Shown here: positions 46,739 to 56,715 of the stretch, piece by piece
Layout of the letters: the number at the start of each line of letters is the position of its first letter
How positions within the stretch are numbered: position 1 is the stretch's first letter
NCBI GenBank assembly: GCA_016124585.1
Contig: WGNL01000014.1
Coordinates: 62,001 to 126,000 of the forward strand
Origin: Bacteroidota bacterium
GTDB lineage: Bacteria > Bacteroidota > Bacteroidia > Chitinophagales > Saprospiraceae
Reading direction: 5' to 3'
Length of the DNA stretch: 64,000 bases
Notes under the pieces: generated by a model
Databases searched by the model: none
What the model saw: only the letters and a program-made list of their open reading frames with translations
Told to the model about the DNA's origin: nothing
Program-made: the position numbers and the translations under genes

Positions 46739-49700
46739 ATGACTAGATTCACTACTTTTTGCATGGCTATGCTTGGCATCTTTCTCTCGTTGGATGCTGT
46801 TGGCCAAATGACAGTCAGGGGTGTAGTTTTAGACGAAAATGAGGCTCCCTTAATAGGGGCCACCGTTTTGGTTAAAAACACGACCCGAGGCACAATCACC
46901 GATGTTGATGGAAACTATGAACTCCAGGCCAACCAAGGTGATGTGTTGTTATTTTCTTTTACTGGGTTCTCTTCCCAAGAGGTGGAAGTTGGTAGCAGTG
47001 CTGCTATCAATGTCACCATGAAAGAGGGGGCAAATCTCAACGAAATTGTCGTTGTTGCCTATGGCTCCCAGAAAAAGGTCACTGTGACAGGCGCGGTAGC
47101 CTCCCTGAAGGGGAAGGAAATTGTCAAGTCGCCTGCTGTGGACATGAGCAACTCACTTGCTGGGCGATTGCCTGGCCTCACCGTAATCCAGACCAGTGGA
47201 GAGCCTGGCGCCGATGGCGCAAGGATTTCCATCCGGGGGACTAACACCTTGGGCAACAGTAGCCCGCTCGTCGTCATTGACGGGATACCAGACAGGGATG
47301 GTGGTTTTGGGCGGCTCAACCCAGCAGATATTGAGAACATTACTGTTCTGAAAGATGCTTCTGCGGCCATCTATGGTGCCCGAGCTGCAAATGGCGCCCT
47401 TCTCATCACGACCAAACGTGGTAAATCGGGCAAACCGACCATTTCCTACAGCTTTAACCAAGGTTGGGCGCAGCCGACCCGGGTGCCGGAAATGTCAAAT
47501 GCCGTTGAGTATGCCAATATCATGAATGAACTACCCATCTACAAATCAATTCCTCAGGATGAATGGGCGGCAGCTTCTCAAGCAATCAAAACCACGGGAA
47601 CTTATGATTCACCAACGGATGGTGTAGCAACCTTGAACGCCAACTACAGCCCAGAAGCAGTAAAAAAATATGGTGACCATTCAGATCCTTGGGGCTATCC
47701 CGATACTGACTGGTTTGGCGATGCCTTCAAATCTTGGGCGCCACAACAGCGCCACAACTTGGATATGAGTGGTGGGTCTGATAACCTCACCTATTTTGCT
47801 TCTTTAGGTTATGTAGATCAAGACGGTTATTACAAGAACTCTGCAACCTATTACAAGCAATACAATTTCAGGACAAACTTGGATGCCAAGATTAATGACT
47901 ATTTCAAAGCAAACTTAGGCGTCATGGTTCGTCGGGAAGCCCGTCATTACCCTACGGAAAGTGCAGGTGCTATTTTCAGGATGCTGATGCGTGGTCGGCC
48001 TACAGAACCAGAAGTTTGGCCAAATGGCATGCCAGGCCCAGACATCGAGAACGGCCAAAACCCCTACGTAATTACAACCAATGCAACTGGCTATGTGGAG
48101 GCACCAACGGATTATACCCAGATAAATGGTGGTTTGGAAATCACCAACCCTTGGGTTAAAAACTTGAAGTTGACCTTGTCTGGTGCGGTGGACAAGTCCA
48201 TTGAAGATTTCAAGCGTTGGCAAACGCCTTGGATGCTGTATTACTGGGATAGGGTTTCTTACGAAGCTGATGGCAAGACACCTTTGCTTGAGCCAGCTGT
48301 AAGATCCAATTTTACTGATCCGAGGTTGTTTCAAGCGACTAGGAATGTATTAAACACAAATCTTACAGGATTACTAAGCTATGACTTCAAGTTGGGAACG
48401 GCGCATTCATTTGGCCTCTTAGCCGGGGTGACGAAAGAACAATTTACGGGCTCCAACTATAATGCTTTCCGTCGGAATTTTATTTCTGCTGCGGTTGACC
48501 AATTGTTTGCAGGTGGAACAGTCGGCCAGAATACTGGCGGCGGGGCCTATGAGCGGGCAAGGCTGGGCTACTACGGCCGTGCGCAATACAACTATAATGA
48601 AAAGTACCTTGCGGAGTTCATCTGGCGCTATGATGCCTCCTATATTTTCCCACCATCAAGCCGCTATGGTTTTTTCCCTGGCCTCTTATTGGGTTGGAAT
48701 GTTACAGAAGAGGACTGGTTTAACGTAAATGGCTTGGACTACCTGAAGTTGCGTGCTTCCTATGGCCAAATGGGTAACGACCAAGTCTTCTATAATGGCC
48801 AGCTTCAGGAGTATGCGTATTTGCCAACCTATGGCTTTGGGCAATACCCTATCGACAATGTTGTAGAAGCTACTTTGGTAGAAACAGTTTTAGCAAATCC
48901 TGATTTCACTTGGGAGCGTGCCAATAACTTCAACTTTGGCATTGATGGCAACCTCTTCGGAAAGTTGGATTTTAGCCTAGAATATTTCAAGAACAGGCGT
49001 GACCAGATTTTGATACAAAAAACTGGTTCAACACCAGCTTCCTCTGGTATCAGCAACCTGTTGCCTCCTGTAAATGCTGGCAAAGTGGACAACTCTGGCT
49101 TTGAATACAGCTTTCTGTACAGTGCTGGCCGTGCCGATTTTCGTTGGAGTGCGGGCCTTAACGGTGGTTACGCTGAGAACAAGGTTGTTTTCATGGATGA
49201 AATTCCTGGTGCACCTGACTATCAGCGCCAAGAAGGAAAGCCAATTGGCGCTTATTTGGTCTATGAATCTGATGGAGTTTTCAAAGATCAAGCTGCTATT
49301 GAAGCCAATACATTGGATTACAGCGCAGTCACAGGCACACTTATTCCCGGCGACATGAAGTTCAAGGATATAAATGGGGACGGCAAGATTGATGCAGATG
49401 ACCAAAAAAGGCTGGATCAAAACGCAACGCCTAAATTCTTCTTCGGTGGCACTTTTAATATGAATGTCAAAAACTTCGACTTTTCCTTGCTATTTCAAGG
49501 TGCGACAGGTGCGTTGCTCCGCTTGCAAACAGAATCGGGTGACATCGGAAACTTCGTGAAGTACCAATATGATAACCGCTGGAGCATCGACAACCCAAGT
49601 GACAAACACCCACGTTTGGCCAGTCGGGGCGATACCTACTTCACAGGTGGTTCTTACGGAAACAATACTTACTACCTGCTCAGCAAGAATTATGTTCGTT

Positions 49701-49903
49701 TGAAAAATATTGAGATTGGCTATACTTTCGGACGTGGCTTGAACGACAGGATTCACATCAGAGACCTTCGCGTTTATGTAAATGCCTTGAACTTGCTGAC
49801 TCTTGATAAATTCAAAATCTTTGACCCAGAGACGGAAAGCCAATCCGGTGTTTATTATCCTCAAGCTAGGGTAATCAACATGGGAGCAAGCTTATCATTC
49901 TAA
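46739..49903 (+). CDS. SusC/RagA-family TonB-linked outer-membrane transporter
   Basis: TonB-dependent channel for glycans or peptides. The 1054-residue protein has a signal peptide (1-22), a carboxypeptidase-like domain (about 24-98, TVRGVVLDENEAPLIGATV), the family linker NEIVVVAYGSQKKVTVTGAV, a plug (about 110-230, with VVIDGIPD and LKDASAAIYGARAANG) and a long beta-barrel ending in the hydrophobic strand VINMGASLSF. SusD follows after 12 bp. The substrate is unknown; the neighbouring GH130 suggests a mannose-containing glycan, but this is inference. Confidence 0.96.
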   Translation: MTRFTTFCMAMLGIFLSLDAVGQMTVRGVVLDENEAPLIGATVLVKNTTRGTITDVDGNYELQANQGDVLLFSFTGFSSQEVEVGSSAAINVTMKEGANLNEIVVVAYGSQKKVTVTGAVASLKGKEIVKSPAVDMSNSLAGRLPGLTVIQTSGEPGADGARISIRGTNTLGNSSPLVVIDGIPDRDGGFGRLNPADIENITVLKDASAAIYGARAANGALLITTKRGKSGKPTISYSFNQGWAQPTRVPEMSNAVEYANIMNELPIYKSIPQDEWAAASQAIKTTGTYDSPTDGVATLNANYSPEAVKKYGDHSDPWGYPDTDWFGDAFKSWAPQQRHNLDMSGGSDNLTYFASLGYVDQDGYYKNSATYYKQYNFRTNLDAKINDYFKANLGVMVRREARHYPTESAGAIFRMLMRGRPTEPEVWPNGMPGPDIENGQNPYVITTNATGYVEAPTDYTQINGGLEITNPWVKNLKLTLSGAVDKSIEDFKRWQTPWMLYYWDRVSYEADGKTPLLEPAVRSNFTDPRLFQATRNVLNTNLTGLLSYDFKLGTAHSFGLLAGVTKEQFTGSNYNAFRRNFISAAVDQLFAGGTVGQNTGGGAYERARLGYYGRAQYNYNEKYLAEFIWRYDASYIFPPSSRYGFFPGLLLGWNVTEEDWFNVNGLDYLKLRASYGQMGNDQVFYNGQLQEYAYLPTYGFGQYPIDNVVEATLVETVLANPDFTWERANNFNFGIDGNLFGKLDFSLEYFKNRRDQILIQKTGSTPASSGISNLLPPVNAGKVDNSGFEYSFLYSAGRADFRWSAGLNGGYAENKVVFMDEIPGAPDYQRQEGKPIGAYLVYESDGVFKDQAAIEANTLDYSAVTGTLIPGDMKFKDINGDGKIDADDQKRLDQNATPKFFFGGTFNMNVKNFDFSLLFQGATGALLRLQTESGDIGNFVKYQYDNRWSIDNPSDKHPRLASRGDTYFTGGSYGNNTYYLLSKNYVRLKNIEIGYTFGRGLNDRIHIRDLRVYVNALNLLTLDKFKIFDPETESQSGVYYPQARVINMGASLSF

Positions 49904-49915
49904 TCAAAACAAATC

Positions 49916-51796
49916 ATGAAAAGAATAAATTTATTTTACCTAGCAGCGCTCCTTGCGACAGTGATTTTGCCACTTTCCTGCAAGGACAACTTCTTGGACA
50001 CAAAGCCACTCGACAAGATTTCCAGCGATGCCACATGGGCGGATGGGCCTCTTTCGCAGGCTTTTGTTTTCAATGTGTATTCATTTTTAGGCTATGGTGG
50101 CTTCGAAGAACAAGCATTGGCAGCCATTTCTGACGAAGCCATGTTCACCCACGCCGGCCGAAATATCAACACCTTCATGGAAGGTTCTGAAAGCCCTGGT
50201 AGTTTGTCATGGATGAGCCCTACTTATGAATGGAACACGATGTACTTGGCCATCCGTCAGGCAAACATTGCTTTGGAAAATTTGCCAAAGGCAACCTTCA
50301 CCGATACAGACTTACGTGATAGGCTCTTGGGCGAAGCACATTTCCTACGGGCATACTACTACCACCAATTGTTGAGATATTACGGTGGAGTGCCACTTGT
50401 TGACAAGGCTTATGGTTTGAACGAGGATTATTCCATAGCTCGCAGCACTTTCGAGGAATGTGTAAATTTCATCGTGGCCGATTTGGACAATGCAACGACC
50501 CTATTGGATGGTAAGGCTGAAACAGCTGGTCGTGCATCCAAACTGAGTGCTATGGCACTAAAAGCACGGGTACTACTCTATGCCGCCAGTGACTTGCACG
50601 ATGCCGCTACAGCCCAGTCGAAATCATCTTTGCTCGCTGGCTATTCTGACATTGCTTTGGTAGCATATACGGGAGGTGATCGCAATGCTCGCTGGCAAGC
50701 TGCACAGAATGCGGCCAAAGCAGTACTTGATGCTGGTGCTGGTTACAAACTTGATTTGACAGAACCAGTCACTGCGGAAGAGGGAGAAAAAAACTATAAT
50801 TCTATTGCAATGGGTGGTCAGAGTGCAGTTGGGGACCCAGCTGCGGCGGTCGAATTGATTTTGCAACGCACCCACACCGCTGAGTTTACGCAAGAAGACA
50901 ACTGGCCATTGGGTGGTATTCACTACGGTATTAATAATGGTCCGAACGGCTACCACAACTGGGCTGGCAACACCCCGATACAACAATTGGTAGATGATTA
51001 TGAAATGATGGACGGCAGCAAATTTGATTGGAACAATTCGGCTCAAAAGGCAGCACCATACGAGAATCGTGATCCACGTTTTTACGCTACCATTCTTTTC
51101 GATGGATCGGACTGGAAGCCACGCCCTTCCGATGTCGCAGGGCTCGATCCAGTAAATCAGGTTCAAACGGGATACTACGATGATGGTAGTGGCGGCCTAC
51201 TCAATGGCATTGACACTCGCGAGTCTTCGGTAGAGAACTGGAACGGCAGCCGTACGCACTACTATACCCGTAAGTTTATTGACGCCGACCCTGGGTTGCC
51301 AGACAACCAGTCCAATGCGCAGACTATTCCTTGGCCATTTATCCGCTATACGGAAATGGTGCTGATTTATGCGGAAGCATCTATCGAATTAGGGCAAGAA
51401 GGGGAAGCAAGAAACTGGCTTAACAAGATCAGGTTTAGAGCTGGTATGCCTGCCATCAATGATTCTGGGGATGCGCTGAAAGCACGTTTGAGGAATGAGC
51501 GCCGTGTAGAATTAGCTTACGAGGAGCATCGCTACCATGACGGTCGTCGTTGGATGATGGGTGACGTATTGGGTCGTGGCGTGAAGGCTATCAATGTGAC
51601 CGCTACGCTGAAACCTGGCAAATCAGCGCTCGTGCCTTATCGTCATGATACATCTGTATATGATTATGCTTATACAGTATATGACAATACGGAAAATGAA
51701 ACCCGAATTTGGAATGATAAAATGTATTATCGTCCAATAAGTAGGGATGAGGTTAAACGGAATACCAAGTTGGTGCAAAATCCTGGTTATGAATAA
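49916..51796 (+). CDS. SusD/RagB-family nutrient-binding lipoprotein
   Basis: The surface lid of the SusC channel. The 626 residues begin with a lipoprotein signal peptide ending LPLSC with the lipidated Cys22. TPR-like helices and family blocks follow, such as AHFLRAYYYHQLLRYYGGVPLV, FEECVNFIVADLDNA, PFIRYTEMVLIYAEASIELGQ and LRNERRVELAYEEHRYHDGRRW. It lies 12 bp after susC and is closed by a strong hairpin. Substrate is unknown. Confidence 0.96.
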   Translation: MKRINLFYLAALLATVILPLSCKDNFLDTKPLDKISSDATWADGPLSQAFVFNVYSFLGYGGFEEQALAAISDEAMFTHAGRNINTFMEGSESPGSLSWMSPTYEWNTMYLAIRQANIALENLPKATFTDTDLRDRLLGEAHFLRAYYYHQLLRYYGGVPLVDKAYGLNEDYSIARSTFEECVNFIVADLDNATTLLDGKAETAGRASKLSAMALKARVLLYAASDLHDAATAQSKSSLLAGYSDIALVAYTGGDRNARWQAAQNAAKAVLDAGAGYKLDLTEPVTAEEGEKNYNSIAMGGQSAVGDPAAAVELILQRTHTAEFTQEDNWPLGGIHYGINNGPNGYHNWAGNTPIQQLVDDYEMMDGSKFDWNNSAQKAAPYENRDPRFYATILFDGSDWKPRPSDVAGLDPVNQVQTGYYDDGSGGLLNGIDTRESSVENWNGSRTHYYTRKFIDADPGLPDNQSNAQTIPWPFIRYTEMVLIYAEASIELGQEGEARNWLNKIRFRAGMPAINDSGDALKARLRNERRVELAYEEHRYHDGRRWMMGDVLGRGVKAINVTATLKPGKSALVPYRHDTSVYDYAYTVYDNTENETRIWNDKMYYRPISRDEVKRNTKLVQNPGYE

Positions 51797-51836
51797 GTAC
51801 TATCAATTTATTATTGATGCATCTTAAAATTACTCA

Positions 51837-51866
51837 CTCCCCCAACTACTACAGTAGTTGGGGGAG
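51837..51866 (+). terminator. Hairpin after susD
   Basis: CTCCCCCAACTACT (51837-51850) pairs perfectly with AGTAGTTGGGGGAG (51853-51866), 40 bp past the stop. No strong T-run follows. Confidence 0.8.
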
Positions 51867-51945
51867 CTTAGTTTAAGGGGTGTGTATATTCAAATAATGG
51901 ATAAAATCCTATCTTGTCGCTCTAAGTTTATTTTCGAAACAAACT

Positions 51946-54900
51946 ATGACGACAAACTTAAAAATAGCCATCTACACAGTTTTTGGGTGCATGATATGCT
52001 CGGTTTTTTCTTGTAAGAATGAGAATGAAAAACTTGATACAACTGAAGAAACGGCCAACTCCCAGTCTGCACTTTTTGAATTATTGTCTTCTGAAAAAAC
52101 CAATATTACCTTTCAGAATAAGCTCGAAGAAGGGTTGAACACCAATATTTTGATGTATGAATATTTCTACAACGGTGGTGGTGTCGCTGTGGGTGATTTC
52201 AACAATGATAGTTTTCAGGACCTTTATTTTACCTCCAATATGGGGGAGAACAAGTTGTATATCAATGAAGGTAAAGACATGAAATTTCGTGATGTGACTG
52301 CACAGTCCGGTGCAAGCGGAAGGCCCGGCCCATGGAAAACGGGCGTTAATGTAGTTGATATCAATGGCGATGGAAAATTGGATATATACCTCTGCTACTC
52401 AGGTGCAATGCCGGATGAAAAAAGGAGAAACCAACTTTTTATCAATACAACTTCAGATGGGTCAAGAGGTGCTACTTTTCAAGAAAAAGCAGCGGAATAT
52501 GGACTTGATAGCCCTGCATTCAGTAACCAATCCTATTTTTTTGACTACGACCGAGATGGTGATTTGGATATGATTTTACTCAATCATAATCCTAAAAATC
52601 TGCCCATCTTAAACGAAGTGCAGACTGTTGAAAAGTTGAAAACCGACGACCCAATGAAAGGCACTAGGTTCTTTCGGCAAGATAAAGGTCACTTCGAAGA
52701 TGTCACTGAAAAAGTAGGCATAAATGGCTCAGAACTCTCATACGGTTTGGGAATCAGCATAAGTGATTTCAACAATGATGGTTGGCCAGATTTTTATGTG
52801 TCCAACGACTATCAAGTGCCTGATTACTTGTACATCAACAAACAGGATGGTACTTTTTCCAACAAACTTTCAGAATCCATGGGGCATACCAGCCAGTTCA
52901 GTATGGGTAACGATGCGGCCGACCTCAACAACGACGGCCTGACAGACCTTTTCACCCTTGATATGTTGCCAGAGGATAATTCTCGTCAAAAACTGCTTCT
53001 TGCTCCTGATAATTATGGCAAATTCGACCTCAATGTGCGCAGTGGTTTTTATTACCAATTTATGCGAAATATGCTCCAATTAAATAATGGTAATACCACA
53101 GGAGAAGGGGTTGTTTTTAGTGAAGTGGGGCAGTTCGCAGGGGTATCCAACACAGATTGGAGTTGGTCGGTACTTGCTGCGGATTATGATAATGACGGTT
53201 GGCGAGATTTATATATCACCAACGGTTATAATCGGGATTATACCAACCTTGATTTTATCAATTACATGGATGAATATGTGAAGGAAAAAGGACGTTTGGT
53301 CAGGGAGGATGTGTTGGATATTATTGCAAAAATGCCAGCTTCGAATGTGGTTAATTATATGTTCAAAGGGAATGATGATTTGAAGTTTTCCGACATCACA
53401 AAATCGTGGGGAATGTCGCAGCCATCAAACAGCAATGGTGCTGCTTATGCTGATTTGGACAACGATGGAGACCTGGATTTAATCGTAAACAATATCAATA
53501 AGCCTGCTTTTATTTATGAAAATTTAGCAAATAAAGATGTCGCACATTACTTACAAATTCGACTAAATGGAGAAGACATGAATACGCAGGGAATAGGCGC
53601 TAAAGTCAGCGTATATAGTGGTGGCAGGCAATACATTGCGGAGCAATACCAAACACGGGGCTATCTTTCTGCCGTATCACCAGTATTGCATTTTGGACTC
53701 GGCAATAATGCCAATATTGACTCATTGATTATTAATTGGTCAGCTGGCAAGCAAGAGACATTAAAAAGTATAGCGATTAATTCAACGATAAAATTAGAAG
53801 AAAAAAATGCCGCTATTGCAAAGCAAAACAAACTGCAACCTGAAGGTGTTTTCTCGCCCATCCCACCCCCATTTGCCTACACCAATCCTCCACTTCCTGC
53901 CAGGGATTTTGACCGCCAAAAATTACTCATTGGTCAACTTTCCACAAATGGTCCATGTCTAGTGAAAGGCGATTTGAACGGTGATGGTAAGGAGGATATT
54001 TTTGTTGGGGGTGCAGCTGGTCAAAGAGCCAATGTTTTTTTTCAAACCAAGGATGGGAGCTTTTCCACGGCAAAAATCTCCGTCTTTGAAGAAGACATGG
54101 CAAGCGAAGATACTGATGCCGCCCTCTTTGACGCCAATGGTGATGGTAATTTAGACATCTACGTGGCAAGCGGGGGCTATCACCAATTCCAAGTGGATGA
54201 TACAGCGCTACAAGACCGCCTCTATTTCGGGGATGGAAAAGGGGGCTTTTCGAAAAGCCAAAATGCCCTGCCAAAGATGCTATCTAGCACTGGTTGCATT
54301 GCTGTGAGTGATTTAAACGCGGATGGGTATCCCGACATTTTCATCGGTGGAAGGCTGGTACCCGGTCGCTACCCAGAACCACCAAAAAGCTATTTATTGG
54401 TGAATGATGGGAAGGGTAATTTTACGGACCAAACTACCAGCATTGCAATGGAACTTGCACAATGTGGAATGGTCTGCGATGCTATTTGGACTGATATAAA
54501 TCAAGATAATAAACCAGATTTAATTGTGGTAGGCGAGTGGATGCCTATATCAATATATATAAACGAAGCTGGAAAGCTGAAGAATGAAACGGAGCAGTAT
54601 TTAAATAAATCATATGGGCTTTGGAACCGCATAGAAACGGCGGATTTGAACAAGGATGGTCGTCCAGATTTCGTCATTGGAAACCTTGGCACAAACACAC
54701 AAATACAAGCATCAAAATCACAACCAACAGAGATTTACTTCGCTGATTTTGACAAAAACGGATCAGTTGACCCATTGCTTTGCACTTATATTCAGGGGAA
54801 ATCTTACCCCTATCTCACCCGTGACGAGTTGCTTCAGCAGTTAGCTTCGTTCAAAAAACGCTTTACTGATTACAAGAGTTATTCGGGTGCAACAATGCAG

Positions 54901-55308
54901 GATTTGTTTACTGAAAACGAGCTTTCTAACGCTAATCATTTGATTGCCAATGATTTAAAAACCTCTATTTTATTAAGTGATGCAACGGGAAAGTACAAGC
55001 TAGTTGCTTTACCACCGCAAGCGCAGTATGCGCCTATCCATGCTATTGCCGTTTTTGACGCTGACAAGGATGGCAATTTTGACTTGCTACTTTGTGGTAA
55101 TGACAATAATTTAAAACTCCGGCTTGGTCGAGCCGATGCTAACCATGGCGTGCTGCTTCGGGGGGATGGAAGAGGAGGGTTTCAGTATATTGAACAGGTA
55201 AAATCTGGACTGCGGATTAATGGAGATGTGCGCAGCATTGTACAATTGGGCGATAAGTTTTTATTTGGAATCAATCAAAAAACTATAGTCGCATATAAAT
55301 TGAAATAG
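51946..55308 (+). CDS. CRTAC1-type lipoprotein with FG-GAP repeats and ASPIC/UnbV domain
   Basis: A large surface-exposed lipoprotein (1120 residues) with signal peptide and Cys23 lipobox. Repeated FG-GAP/VCBS units with calcium-type loops (for example DFNNDSFQDLYF, DINGDGKLDIYL, DLNNDGLTDLF, DANGDGNLDIYV) should form two beta-propellers (about 60-510 and 660-1110). Between them is an ASPIC/UnbV domain (about 530-620, YLQIRLNGEDMNTQGIGAKV to HFGLGN). Such proteins commonly follow SusCD pairs in Bacteroidota, and their role is unproven. It heads a run with the haloperoxidase-type gene and a second CRTAC1 protein. Confidence 0.92.
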   Translation: MTTNLKIAIYTVFGCMICSVFSCKNENEKLDTTEETANSQSALFELLSSEKTNITFQNKLEEGLNTNILMYEYFYNGGGVAVGDFNNDSFQDLYFTSNMGENKLYINEGKDMKFRDVTAQSGASGRPGPWKTGVNVVDINGDGKLDIYLCYSGAMPDEKRRNQLFINTTSDGSRGATFQEKAAEYGLDSPAFSNQSYFFDYDRDGDLDMILLNHNPKNLPILNEVQTVEKLKTDDPMKGTRFFRQDKGHFEDVTEKVGINGSELSYGLGISISDFNNDGWPDFYVSNDYQVPDYLYINKQDGTFSNKLSESMGHTSQFSMGNDAADLNNDGLTDLFTLDMLPEDNSRQKLLLAPDNYGKFDLNVRSGFYYQFMRNMLQLNNGNTTGEGVVFSEVGQFAGVSNTDWSWSVLAADYDNDGWRDLYITNGYNRDYTNLDFINYMDEYVKEKGRLVREDVLDIIAKMPASNVVNYMFKGNDDLKFSDITKSWGMSQPSNSNGAAYADLDNDGDLDLIVNNINKPAFIYENLANKDVAHYLQIRLNGEDMNTQGIGAKVSVYSGGRQYIAEQYQTRGYLSAVSPVLHFGLGNNANIDSLIINWSAGKQETLKSIAINSTIKLEEKNAAIAKQNKLQPEGVFSPIPPPFAYTNPPLPARDFDRQKLLIGQLSTNGPCLVKGDLNGDGKEDIFVGGAAGQRANVFFQTKDGSFSTAKISVFEEDMASEDTDAALFDANGDGNLDIYVASGGYHQFQVDDTALQDRLYFGDGKGGFSKSQNALPKMLSSTGCIAVSDLNADGYPDIFIGGRLVPGRYPEPPKSYLLVNDGKGNFTDQTTSIAMELAQCGMVCDAIWTDINQDNKPDLIVVGEWMPISIYINEAGKLKNETEQYLNKSYGLWNRIETADLNKDGRPDFVIGNLGTNTQIQASKSQPTEIYFADFDKNGSVDPLLCTYIQGKSYPYLTRDELLQQLASFKKRFTDYKSYSGATMQDLFTENELSNANHLIANDLKTSILLSDATGKYKLVALPPQAQYAPIHAIAVFDADKDGNFDLLLCGNDNNLKLRLGRADANHGVLLRGDGRGGFQYIEQVKSGLRINGDVRSIVQLGDKFLFGINQKTIVAYKLK

Positions 55309-55356
55309 AAGTAGGTTTCGTTTAGCAGATTCTCGCCTGCTTTAAATTCAAAGATT

Positions 55357-56715
55357 ATGAAGCATAATAGACGATTTAATGTTTTAAGAGCAGTTTCTCT
55401 TTTCTTTTATGGCATATTAATAATTGGGTGTTCAAATTCATCAAATATAGCTCCTTTGGCTGACTATGAAATAGTAGAAAAGTGGGCAGAAATGACACTG
55501 TATATCACCCAATATACCCCTGCCAATACACCCACTTATGCCTCACGTTGTGTCGGTTATATTGGCTTGACTATGTATGAATCAGTAGTGCCTGGCTATT
55601 CTGAATACAATTCATTAGTTGGACAACTCAACGGATTGGATAAACTTCCCATTGCCAACCCCAACGAAAAATATAACTGGCAACTTTCCTTCAACGCTGG
55701 GCAAGCGGCCATTCTTCGTAATATTTATAACCAAACTTCTGACGAAAACAAGGTGAAAATTGATTCTTTGGAAAAACTCATTTTTGAAGATATTTCATCC
55801 AGTATTGAGGATAAAAAGTTGATAGACAGGTCAGTAGCATTTGGGCGTTCCGTGGCAAACAGCATTTTTGAATGGTCTAAAAAGGATGGCGGCCATCGAG
55901 GGTACCTGAAAAATTTTGATAAAACGCTAGTATTTCCTGAACGCCCTGGAGGATGGAAGCCACCGCTTTATGCACAATCATTTAGCCATTATCCGTTGCA
56001 TCCGCATTGGGGGGAGAATCGGACATTCTTGAAAGTGGACTCGGAGATTGAAACCCCGTATATGATACCTTATGATACAGCTAAAACCTCGCCATATTAT
56101 AAACAATATTTGGCCGTTTATGAAAAAGAAAAATTGCTGACACAAGCTGAAAAAGAGTGTGCAATATGGTGGGGAGACGATCCAGATGTGACATTCACAC
56201 CTCCTGGCCATTCTTTTTATATCGCCACGCAGGTCATAAAAGATAAAAAGCCAGATTTAATACATTGTGCTGAGACATATGCACATGTCGGGTTGGCTGT
56301 AGCCGATGCTTTTATAAATTGCTGGAAATGGAAATACCATTTCTTTTCAGAACGCCCTAATTATTACATCACTGAACATATAGACGAGCGCTGGGAGTCA
56401 TTTTGGCCCGATCCCCCCTTTCCGGCTTTCCCTTCTGGGCATGCTATTCAAGCGGCAGCGGCAGCCAAGGTCTTAATGAACCTTTATGGTGAGAATTTTA
56501 CTTTTACTGATAGATCACATGAGGGCCGAGAAAGAGATGAAATAAGGAGTGCTGATTTCAAGCCAAGGTCATTTACGACTTTTTGGGCAGTGGCGGAAGA
56601 GACGGCTAATTCCCGGTTTTATGGTGGTATCCATACCCCACAAGATAATAATGTTGGACTTGAAGAAGGTGCTCGGATAGCGGAGAATATCAATCATTTG
56701 AAATGGAAAAAATAA
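55357..56715 (+). CDS. Vanadium-dependent haloperoxidase/PAP2-family lipoprotein
   Basis: A PAP2-superfamily enzyme of the vanadium-haloperoxidase kind. The 452-residue protein has a lipoprotein signal ending IIGC with Cys25. The vanadate or phosphate pocket is complete: Lys326 and Arg333 in KYHFFSERP, PSGH at 359-362 with His362, and SRFYGGIH with Arg420 and His426 (the usual axial ligand), then Asp430. It may oxidise halides or act as a phosphatase. Halide use cannot be decided from sequence. It lies 49 bp after one CRTAC1 gene and overlaps the next by 13 bp, indicating coupled expression. Confidence 0.9.
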   Translation: MKHNRRFNVLRAVSLFFYGILIIGCSNSSNIAPLADYEIVEKWAEMTLYITQYTPANTPTYASRCVGYIGLTMYESVVPGYSEYNSLVGQLNGLDKLPIANPNEKYNWQLSFNAGQAAILRNIYNQTSDENKVKIDSLEKLIFEDISSSIEDKKLIDRSVAFGRSVANSIFEWSKKDGGHRGYLKNFDKTLVFPERPGGWKPPLYAQSFSHYPLHPHWGENRTFLKVDSEIETPYMIPYDTAKTSPYYKQYLAVYEKEKLLTQAEKECAIWWGDDPDVTFTPPGHSFYIATQVIKDKKPDLIHCAETYAHVGLAVADAFINCWKWKYHFFSERPNYYITEHIDERWESFWPDPPFPAFPSGHAIQAAAAAKVLMNLYGENFTFTDRSHEGRERDEIRSADFKPRSFTTFWAVAEETANSRFYGGIHTPQDNNVGLEEGARIAENINHLKWKK